A stretch of DNA of 64,000 bases, taken from the NCBI GenBank assembly GCA_029953675.1, contig JAMWBK010000009.1:1240001-1304000 (forward strand). Reading direction: 5' to 3'. The position numbers and the translations under genes are program-made. The first letter of the stretch is position 1. Each line of letters begins with the position of its first letter. Under the pieces are notes generated by a model. The model was not told the DNA's origin, searched no databases, and worked only from the letters and a program-made list of their open reading frames with translations. Below are positions 54,931 through 64,000 of the stretch, piece after piece. This DNA comes from Rhodosorus marinus (lineage: Eukaryota; Rhodophyta; Stylonematophyceae; Stylonematales; Stylonemataceae).

Positions 54931-56724
54931 CTGCCGAAAAACTATTGAACATCAAATACTTGAGCAGATCGACGCAGCGAATCTCTCTCTCACTTCACTG
55001 GTTTACTCGACCTTTTTCCAACCTTAAAAACTGAGCAAAAGCTGTATAGGAAGAGCTCCAACCTCCTGCAGATATCTCCTCACCCAGTAACCAGTTTGAT
55101 CGCCTCAGCTCACGATGTTCATCAAGAATACACGCGCCACGAGGATTGAAAGGGAAATATGTGTTCGCCGGCGGCAGCAAGCGTCTTCTCTTCAGCAGAA
55201 ACCCAAAGGACTTACGATCCCCAAAATGCAGAGACATCAAGTGAAGCACAGCAAAGGAAAACCTCAGGCTTCCTCGGACTATGAAACGATCAGTTTGGGG
55301 CGCACTTTTCGGTCTTGGGTTCGGTTTTTACACGAAACAGTTCTCCTCAGGAATCCTTCTCGTTTCATCATGTCGGTGTCGAGAGTCGTTTTTTTCTGTA
55401 CTGGACTATTGGATGAGAGGAAAAGATAGCATTCAATGTTCGTTAACCACACACTTTCATCAAGGCTTTGAGAAAACTCTTGTTAATGATAGTTAAAGAC
55501 ACTAACCAGGCGTCCCGCCGTTTGTAGATCAGGCCCGGTCTGATCTCGAGTATCTCCGTCCAAGAGGGACAATTGGATGCTGAAAATGGACATCAGCACT
55601 CCTTCTTTGAAACCCAAGGATTCCGCTTGGATTAAGTAGTCTTAAGGGATCTCAGAAAGCCGTTTTGCTTCGTCTTGAATTGAATGAAATGCCTACGTTT
55701 CTTCCGAAGTGTCTTGATCATCACCTAGTTTTCCCCGTAGCGTCCTCAAGAGGACATCTTCGGTATTTGTCAAAGCAGTGGGATTTCAAAAGGGGAGGAG
55801 AGTGCGCCGGGCTATGGGGAGGACGGCTAGTAGCTTACGATGTTATCGGCCATGTCTGGATTCGACTGGATTCGATTTGAAGGTAGTCAACAGAGTATAG
55901 TATGATGCTCTGTTCTACTTTGGTGTCAGAGTGTGCGTTGGAAGCTTGGTTTTCTTGTTTTCTGTGCATGGTTCGCTAACGGGCCGGACGCGAGGGTGGT
56001 AAGGACCCCTGTCTGGACTGAATGCGGTTTCGGTTTTGTTCCGGGTTTGAAGGGACCGGATGTGGGAGATAGATGAGCTCTGGTTCCTCGAGCCTTGACC
56101 CGGTTTCTTGAACCTGGAATTCGATTGATTGTTCGTTCATAGTGATCGGGTTTTCGGTTTTAAGGGTGGGGTCTCCAGAGGAGCGATTCTTGCTTCCATC
56201 GCTCTTTGTGGGGCTTTGCGGTGGATTCAAGTCGACGTCCCTAAGCTGCTTGCAGTGTGAGTGGTGGGTGGGCTAGCTTGATCATGGGCTGTGACTTTCA
56301 AGTCAGACTGGCTACGCGGTGGAATGACCTTGGCGCAAGCGGGGATATTATCTTTTTTTTATCTCCTTCTGGACAGTATCGTACAGGGAAAACGAGTTCA
56401 ACAAGTAACTCATCGAAAAGACAGGCGAGCGAAGAAGCTTAATATGCCATGGCGGAGGCCCTTGTCATGATACGTTCGAATACGTAAAGGTCTCTCTGGA
56501 GGAGCAGAGGTAGTTGTACATGTAACCGTTTCCGAGAGCGCAATATCCAGCCCAAGGTCGCGCAAGAAGCCAGCGGAAACCAAATTCAGCCAGGTTTCTG
56601 CTGTACGGCTCTGGAAATGGGGTGATTCCACAACTCAGCATCAAGAAACTCTACGGAAAAGCACTGCTGGTCCACAAACCTCGGTTCTTAGCTTGCCCTC
56701 TAAGCACGGCCCTCTCACCAGCAG
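54931..56724. other. Unassigned stretch with possible small plus-strand genes
   Basis: A plus-strand frame at 55281-55496 starts MKRSVWGALFGLGFGFYTKQ, a Gly-rich hydrophobic helix. Another at about 56170-56240 reads AILASIALCGALRWIQVDVP and could join, through a GTGAGT donor, to a basic stretch GKRVQQVTHRKDRRAKKL near 56390-56440. G/T-rich sequence lies at 55930-56230. None of these forms a complete supported gene. Confidence 0.3.
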
Positions 56725-58488
56725 CTAAGGTTCAATCGTTTCTAGTATTGTCTTGATTGATGCAACCAGTTCCTCAAATTTCACCTCATGGTTTTTCTTC
56801 TTGGCAAGGTCCTTCAGCTGAACTATACCCTTCTCCAGCTCGTCTTCCCCAATGACAACCAGCAGAGGGATCTGCTGCTTGCCCACGTACTCGAGCTGCC
56901 TGTTCATCTTCGGGTTCAAGGAGTAGTTTAGCTCACAGCGAATAGATGCGTCCCACAATGAGGTGCATATTCTCATGCGCTCATTCAACAAGCGCTCGCC
57001 GGACGACGGGGAACCGACGTACACGTCTATCTCTGGTACGCGGATTTTTCCACCTTTTTCCGCCACCATCTCCAGCTCCGCTTCTCTCATAATGGTTAGG
57101 ACTCTCTCTATGCCGAGCGAGCAACCTACGCATGGTACTTCTCTCCGCGAGAATTTACCCACCAAGTGATCATACCTTCCACCAGCTGCGATGGATCCGA
57201 CGGAAGTCTCGTCCGACATAAGCACAGCTTCAAAAATCACCCCAGTGTAGTAGTCGAGACCCCGCGCGAGCGACAAATCGAAGCTGAAGCTGTACCATTA
57301 GCATCCAAATGGACCATCACGAGCGAGGTATTTCAGTTAAACGTATCCCAATACCGCGAGGAGCCGAAGCAAGTCGCGTTGGGTTGACTACCCACCTCTC
57401 CAAAATGTTCATCGACTCGAGGTATTGAAACAATCTTTCCATCTCCTCAAACCCAGTGCCACAGCTTTCAACAAGCTTGCTGTTGGTTCTCAGCTCTGCG
57501 AGTAGATCCTTTGGGTATCCTTTTTTCCGCACTAGCGCTCCAATGGCGTCTGCTACTCCCTCGTCAAGACCTTTTGCATTAACCATCTCCCTCTTCACCT
57601 CCTCCCAATCCATCTATGCGTCCGCGAGAACACATCACTCGGGTTCAGCGCTACCAACAGTGCTGGAGGACGGATTGGGGTGAAATTACCTTGTCTAGTT
57701 TGTCAATCGACGAGCTGATCGGTCGAAGGTCTTTCTCTTCCACCCCACAAACTTTGAAAACACCGTCGAGGATCTTTCTATTGTTGATCTTCACGACGTA
57801 GTTTCCCAGGCGTCTCCTGTGGAATTCGGACACAGATGACAGCTCTTGCAGCAGTTCAATTAAGACTTTCAGGATTTCAGAGTCTGGGACCATCGACGGA
57901 TACTCCCCTAGGTTTCGGAGGTAAGCGCCGGTCAGATCTCTTGGCACGCTCGGGTGCGAGGAATCGAAAAGAAGTACGTGGAACAACAACAAGTATTGGC
58001 ACGTACGAGGCGCACGACCTACCAGCAATGTCCAAATCGCATTGATAGAACTCTCGAAATCGGCCTCTCTCGATGGAGGGTTGATCTCTCCTGTACACTC
58101 TGGAAATGTGGTATCGTTTCATGTTCGTTATTCGATGCGACGCCAGGTACCTCGCGAAAGGCACGGTAAGATCATATCTGTACGTGCTCGAAAAACCGGG
58201 AATCTTCAGCATAAAGATCATCAGAACCAACCGCTGGAATGATCAACACAACCTTAAGGATAGAATTTCGCCCCCTTGGTCCGCAATATCGTAAATCAGC
58301 TTGGAATCCTCTCCATACTGGTCTACAAGGATATCTTTCAACTCAAACACAGGTGTGTCAATCGCGACGGCTCCGTGGCGTTTGAAAACAGAAGTCACAA
58401 TTGAGAATGCACGCTCTCGAATTGCCATTTCCTGTGGATCGAAATCCCGGGTTCCCTTCGGGACTTTTGCATTCTTCTTCGTAGGCAT
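56725..58488 (-). CDS. HARS: Histidyl-tRNA synthetase
   Basis: Class II synthetase that charges tRNA-His. Five exons; the joins are in phase. Exon 1 (58488 down) reads [20 protein letters not shown] with motif 1 and ends GGEILSLR, which splices to [20 protein letters not shown]. Motif 2 is [20 protein letters not shown], followed by CDLDIAG. Exons 3 and 4 carry [37 protein letters not shown] and the insertion domain. Exon 5 (to 56725) has the His-specific [30 protein letters not shown], the motif 3 block [12 protein letters not shown], and the anticodon-binding domain [20 protein letters not shown] through [20 protein letters not shown]. The Lys-rich start [12 protein letters not shown] lacks an organelle presequence, so this is probably the cytosolic enzyme. 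There is no WHEP domain. Confidence 0.96.
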
Positions 58489-60619
58489 TGCTCGTCAACC
58501 CACAACCGGCTTACCTGTTCACAGCTCTGTGCGTCTCCTTGCGCTCACCGTTTATCCAGCTCCGCCAAAGGCTACTCAGTTTGAAATTCTCAAGGTGTGT
58601 GTACAATCCCACCCCTTCGGACGATTGTTATCCGGAAAGCTTACGGCCCGCGGTTCGCAGCATTATTACAAGCAGGGGAGGTGGTTTTGCAATTCCATTG
58701 ACACCCGCTAGTTAAATTGTGGATGTACATGTAATCGGGGCTCATTATAAGAGCTTATCGATAGCGTGCCCTGCTTGTGTCGCAGAACTGATTTTGCCGC
58801 TTGTATCATTAGCCTTAAACTTCTTGTCTCGAAAACACTGGCTTCTCAAAGGGTTTCTTTCTAAGCGATGGACGTTATGTTGTCATTTGCTATGACGCTT
58901 GGCTTCACCAATCTTGGAGTAGTGCTTTTTCCGTGTCGATCCCGCGGAGGCAATCCACAGCTTTGTTTCCCTGAGGCTGGGGCATCAAGGTGTGACCTCT
59001 CCTCCTCCTGAATCAGTCATCTGCTTCCGCAAAGGACTATTCGAGAGCATTTTTCCTCACACGAGAAAAGTGGCAGTTGAATAAGTCCATAGTCAAGACA
59101 ACCGTCGGCACGAAATTGTAGCTGTCATTCAAAACTTGGGTGAGGTAAACAGATGAAGGAAGAGCAGATCACATTCCCAAACGACTCCAAATCCAAACAC
59201 TATGCATACAAAGGCTGCGAAGAGCATTCAGCAAAGCCCTGCTACGCTCAATAATCATATCAACACCCTCAGTCCGCCTCCGGCTAACCCCCCGAACGTC
59301 AGCAAAGCCTCTCCGCATTGATATAAATATATACAGCACAAGAAAATTCAATCATTACTTTTGTCTAATGATTGATATAAATATCCAATTTTTCATAAAT
59401 ATTTTCGGAGCCTTCAGCTGTCCAACCGGAAACTCTAAAAACCCACAGAAATAAACAATGATGGGATTTTTTAGTGAAAATATTTTGGAACCTTTTCTTA
59501 CGTCTACGTACCCACCCCTGACTCGTCTGCTAAATCCTTCCCCGACGTGAAATAAACAATGACTTATACCCCTCCTACAGCCCTTCTATGTTCACCATAT
59601 ATTGATTTTTATAAATATAATTGAAAATAGTACGTGAAAGAAAGTGCCTTATATGACGGGTAAATCGAAGCGCATAAATATTTCTCAACTAGATCGACAG
59701 ACCGCGTAGAGGGGGGGTTCAACATTGTTTTCTTTCCTTGAAATTTGATATTTTTATGGACTTTTAGAACACAGTTGAAGGACGATTTTGAGCACAAAAT
59801 ATCTATCCATTCCTGAAACACGAAGTATTATATTTTTTGAAAGGGTGATGGAACAGGGCTTATTAAATGCAGAGATGAAACAAATAATATGCATTAATAA
59901 AAATAAAAAGCGTTATTTTTGGAAACAAGAATAGTTTTTACCCCCCCTTTCACTTTCTTGTACCTCTTGGCGTGTGAGAGTTGTGAAGATTTGATTTATG
60001 AGGACCAAAAGCAGCTTTTCTGGAGGGCAAAGCGGATGAGTAAAAAAAAGCATATTTGGTGAGGAGGAGGAGTATCTCGTCTGCGCTGCGCTCTAAGCAG
60101 ATCTACATTCTCCATGAGAAAGATGTCTCAGCGCGTTCACACAGAGCGGAGCAGAGAGACGTATTGGGAATCATGGTCTCCAGATCTCTTCTCAGATTTC
60201 GACTGGACAAAAAAGAAACTAGTTGACCGTTAACGTCTATCTGGTGCTCGCTCCTATTTGGTTGAGAATATCGGTCCACGCAAAATCCCCCGCCGCGCAG
60301 GGTTGCGGACGAAACCGGGGAAGAAAAACAAACAAAACCAACGGAGCGATCTCGGGAAAAAAATAAAAAAAAAGCCTAAAAGCTGTGCCGCAGGGTCTTG
60401 TCTATCCAAAACCCAATCCATTCTCAGTAGAGACATACACTCGCTTCCCTATGTCTTCTCGCCTTCCACAAGGATTTTCTACCGTTGACTGCCTCCTTGC
60501 TCTGCACACTCTCTCTCTACCTCCCCAAAAAGACCTTTCTCCATATCAAATCGCCTCCTAAGTCATTGGAAGCGAAAGAGGGGCTCGGGAATCTGAGTCT
60601 GTTTTCGTGGTGTGGTTGT
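58489..60619. other. Spacer, no recognised gene
   Basis: 58490-58700 is C-rich (a possible leader for the synthetase). 58860-59340 has only short frames, and 59350-60050 is AT-rich. 60250-60540 has a short Lys-rich plus-strand frame I do not regard as a gene. Confidence 0.5.
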
Positions 60620-61086
60620 TAGATATTCTTTGTGGTTTCGATCTGTGCGGAGGAGGAATGAGATCTGGTTAGGTGAGGTTTGGGGGGGGGGGGGATGAGG
60701 TCTGGGAAGGATACTGAGAATAAAAATTTTCGGTTATGATTTTGGGTTCCGTTTTGTTACTCTAGGGTTTTTGTTGTTAGGGAGGAGGGAGGAGGGAAGA
60801 GGACGAGAGTCTTTGGGTGGATTTAGGGAAGAAGGTCTTAGCGGTTGGTTTTGAGTTGGTGTGTAGATTGGTTGGTTTATTAGGAATAGGGGGATGGGTT
60901 GGGATTAGGATGGCAGAGGAGGGATAGGGGGGGCGGGGGAAGTCGTGTTTGTTGCGTTGTTGGTTGAGATTGGAGTGAAGACTGTATTTGTTTGGTGATT
61001 TGGTGAGGGTGGAGGGGGAGGCGGGGAGGGGTGGGGGCGGGGAGGGGTGTGGTGTCACCTGGGATCTGTGCTGAGCGCTCGGCGAG
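60620..61086 (+). promoter_or_regulatory. G/T-rich leader of the OB-fold gene
   Basis: About 470 bp of G/T-rich coding-strand sequence with a G run at 60681-60692 and several GGGGNGGGG clusters near 60925-61045, ending at the ATG at 61087. Confidence 0.5.
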
Positions 61087-61809
61087 ATGACGAAGCAGGA
61101 GATGAGAAAACCGGTTTGTACGTTTGTGTCGTCTCGCGTTTTCCTGGTTTTTATCTTCTAGCCTAGTTTTGCAAGCGTTTGAGTGTTTGTAAATGGTTGA
61201 ATGGCGTCAACTTTAGTGGTTCCCTCGCTATCGGCTCGCGAGTTCTCCTCGTCTGTCACTTGGAATCGGGCGCTGGTTGAGCTTTCGGGGGCACTTTGCT
61301 GAATACGAGTGGCGATCTCGGGTTTGTTGTTGAAACTTGTAGTTATAAAGCTTGAGGATGTACAGCCGGCGACGAAGGGACACAACATAATTGTTAAAGT
61401 AGTAGAAAGGAAGATCGTGCTCGACAAGAGAAGAACAAACGGAGAGGGTCTGCGCATCGCGGAATGTCTCATAGGTGATGAGACGGCTACTGCGTTGTTC
61501 ACGGCAAGAAACGGTACTAGGGCACCCCAATGGAGCCCTACGAGCCTGGCTAGTCTGCGTCAAGTTTGAACCATTTGCTTACCCATACCTCCTGTGTTGC
61601 TGTTCGCAGAGCAAATAGATCAGATGCCTGTAGGGGCTGTTGTCGCGCTTCGAAATTGTAAGGTTAACATGCATAAGAATTTCATGCGGTTGGCTGTTGA
61701 CAAGTGGGGAGTGATCAAGCCGGTGGAGGATGTGGACTTACCAACCGAGAAAATTAACTCAAGAAATATTTCAGCTGTAGAATATGAATTGGTCAACGTC
61801 AGCAAGTAG
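61087..61809 (+). CDS. Single OB-fold nucleic-acid-binding protein, plant At4g28440 type
   Basis: Exons 61087-61117, 61343-61513 and 61610-61809 join in frame to 133 residues. The first exon is only 31 nt and ends GTT T|GTACGT, giving EMRKPVFIKLEDVQPATKGH, exactly the start of the plant OB-fold family. Then come IIVKVVERKIVLDKRR, AECLIGDETATALFTARN, DQMPVGAVVALRNCKVNMHK, MRLAVDKWGVIKPVEDVDLP and SAVEYELVNVSK. These form one five-stranded OB barrel related to the single-stranded DNA-binding SOSS-B/hSSB group. Plant members are small, single-domain and of unsettled function; binding to RNA or single-stranded DNA is expected. It is convergent with the WD40 gene. Confidence 0.93.
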
Positions 61810-61986
61810 ATGACGGGTGCTGTTGTTGCTTCTGTGTGTGTTGCATGAGTTTTTTTTTTGCGTACGAGCGGGCAGGATAAAAATCTCAATCCATTTTCAG
61901 TCGTTTTTCTTTTGGTGTGGAGCCTTGACATTTGCGGACGAATCTGTTCATTTATTTGATACTCGACATCTTCGATTCAAAATTGG

Positions 61987-64000
61987 CTAGTTCTTCAAAA
62001 GCATGTCCATACGCGAGAGGAGCGAGTCAACTCTGTCGTTGAGAGCCGATAGAGCAACCGTCTCATCAAGTATGCGCCTTTCCCCAGTTCCCTGTTTAAT
62101 TCCCACATCCAAACTCCTCAAGCGCTCTTCGAGAGAGTAGATAGCCCTGTCCTGCTCAGCTATCTGTTCTCCACAAAGACCAAGATCGAGGATTTTCAGA
62201 TACTTGACGGGGCGGAACAGAGGTAATACTCGGGACAGTTTTGCCAACGTACCTTTGCGCTCTTCACATTCGCATCAGCTACAGCAGCGATGTACTTCTT
62301 CTCCATCTCTAATCTCTGATTTTCAATCTCTTCGATCTTGGCTTCCATTTCCCTCACTCTGGACATCAGGGCTTCCTTGTCGCCTGCCGACTCCTTGGTT
62401 GTGGTAGAGTGCGGTATCGAGGCCCCCGGAGAAGTTTGGGGAACCTCAGGACGCGACGGTGGTGGTTTGGAAGCCAACGGCAACATCGAGCTCACTCTCA
62501 TCGACTGTGAATCATTCCCAGACTTGGTGGTAAGCAAACCTGGCACTCTGAATTGCTCGCTTCCGACAATCAGACGTGGACCTTGACCCACATGAAAAGC
62601 AGGCATTGGCTTCTGGATGTCCATCTTGACGGGCTGGAGCTCTGGAAATTCAAAAACTGTAACATGGATGCAGGTTGGAGCGGCTTAGCAAACAACACCG
62701 GTCGAAAGTTCCTTTTTTTGGCACTGACAGAGAGCGAAAATGTACCATCCTCTGGTGGGGTAACCGTCGCGGACCCGCTAGCATCGTATGCTTCACTCAC
62801 GCTAGATTCTAGCCACGTCTCACGGACCACACCGCTGTCATAGCCACTCACGGCCAGCGCACCATTCCTGGACGAGCATAGAGAGCAATGATCAACGTGC
62901 AATCTGGTGGTGTGATTACAGACCTCCGGACTAGGACAGTTGGACAGCACACTATCACTCACTTTGTCATTGCAACTGCCAATATAGCATCATCTCCCTT
63001 CTCAACAATCTTCTCAGTAAACGAGTGACCAGCCAGTCTCCATGATCGCATAGTGCCATCCGACGAACCCGAAATAGCAAGGTCTCCGGATCCATTCACT
63101 GCAACGGACCAGACGCGAAGCTCATGGCCTTGCATGACTAAACGAGTTCAACCACATACAGGGTAAAAATTCGAGCGGGGTAGGTGAGTTGTTTGGTCCT
63201 GGAAGACATGTTTGATGTGCAACCCTACTGCTTTCTTGTTTCAGATTGTTCAAATCCCAGAGTCGAACAGTCTTATCTCCACTGCAGCTAACAATTTTTG
63301 GATAAGATGGGCCGTCAGACAAGTCCACGGCGTGAACCCATCCCGTATGTCCTAGCAGGTTGTGAACCTTTTTTGTTGTTCGTTTCCGTCAGCGAAGCAG
63401 GCGTTTCAGCGCTATTTGATAGCAAATCCTCAAGCGTGGAGGGAACCTTTTGCCGAACTCACCTCTCGTGTCTTGGACGCTCTAATGTCCCACAATTTAA
63501 TAGCCTTATCACGACCTCCGGAAACGACGAGGTTTCCGCTGCTGACCTCATCAGAACTGGTTGCGACGGCAACGCACTTAACCCACCCTTTGTGTCCTTC
63601 GAGTTTTACGATCTGTTTCTGTGTCTCAACATCCCACAACCGCACACATTCATCCTTCCCGCTGGAAGCAACCACTCTCCCTTCGTCGGTACTTGAAATC
63701 CCGGTAATATCAAGCGCATCGTGTGCTGCCTTCAGCTCCCATTTCTTCTCCGCTTTGACTCCTCCATGATCATCGGAATTCAGCAAAAGTCTTGTGCAAC
63801 ACACAGATCCATGCGCGTCTCCTTCAAACAGCAGGTCTCTTCTGCCCAAGTCCAACGCAGATACCAAGGAACCATGAACACTCACCGTATGAAGTGCTCC
63901 GACATCACCTCCGACTTGATGAACCGCCACAACCCCAGATGCGCTTCCAGAAACAAAAAGGTCTTCGCTCGGAGACAGGCTGATGCACGAAACAGCAGCC
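61987..64000 (-). CDS. WD40 repeat protein with C-terminal coiled coil (5' end outside the window)
   Basis: The gene runs off the right edge, so its N-terminus is missing. From 63930 down: VSALDLGRRDLLFEGDAHGS, GRVVASSGKDECVRLWDVET, GHKGWVKCVAVATSSDE, LVVSGGRDKAIKLWDIRASK, then, after introns, KIVSCSGDKTVRLWDLNN, GDLAISGSSDGTMRSWRLAG and GALAVSGYDSGVV, giving at least six WD40 blades. A Ser/Pro-rich linker follows (PSRPEVPQTSPGASIPHSTT), then a coiled coil (MSRVREMEAKIEEIENQRLE) and a last exon with QDRAIYSLEERLRSLDVG-type helices (the sequence reads EQDRAIYSLEERLRSL), ending MDMLLKN at 61987. A propeller plus C-terminal coiled coil fits scaffold proteins. At least five exons are present. Confidence 0.85.

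Overview
The window is nuclear DNA of a eukaryote. Genes are broken by short GT-AG introns (about 60 to 280 nt), lie on both strands and are separated by AT-rich spacers with long C/G homopolymers. Two starch-type enzymes (beta-amylase and a GH13 branching-enzyme-like protein), a P-class PPR protein, a plant-type single OB-fold protein, plant-type glutaminyl cyclotransferase and a sucrose-phosphatase-like protein suggest a photosynthetic protist or alga. A secondary-plastid alga such as a cryptophyte is my best guess, but no sequence here proves the species.

Layout. 1-2.1 kb: membrane-anchored Nudix hydrolase (-). 4.2-9.3 kb: beta-amylase (+) and PPR protein (-). 9.3-12 kb: spacer, a 54-bp duplication and a decayed non-LTR retroelement piece. 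12.3-16.3 kb: ten-exon GH13 enzyme (+) convergent with glutaminyl cyclotransferase (-). 16.4-22.4 kb: poorly coding, with a minisatellite, decayed zinc-finger sequence and a second retroelement piece. 22.7-30.3 kb: LIM-domain protein and two C2H2 zinc-finger proteins (-). 30.6-36 kb: mostly unassigned. 36-41.4 kb: PUS7/TruD pseudouridine synthase (+) and an ATRIP-like coiled-coil protein (-). 44.3-50.1 kb: SAP-like protein with a His/Gln repeat (+), beta-hydroxyacid dehydrogenase (+) and AFG1-type ATPase (-). 52.3-58.5 kb: LC8 dynein light chain (+), a sucrose-phosphatase-like pseudoenzyme (-) and histidyl-tRNA synthetase (-). 61-64 kb: OB-fold protein (+) and a WD40/coiled-coil protein (-) cut by the window edge.

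Where introns mattered I joined exons by reading phase and family alignment. The models for Nudix, beta-amylase, PPR, GH13, cyclotransferase, LIM, SAP, dehydrogenase, LC8, sucrose-phosphatase-like and OB-fold close exactly in frame. No tRNA, rRNA or CRISPR array was recognised.

A recurring non-coding feature is a G+T-rich stretch, on the coding strand, of 0.1 to 1 kb immediately upstream of many start codons. It marks gene starts on both strands. The most unusual genes are the sucrose-phosphatase-like protein that has lost the HAD catalytic residues, the PPR gene whose apparent signal peptide is probably a translated intron, and the SAP protein with its dodecapeptide QH repeat.
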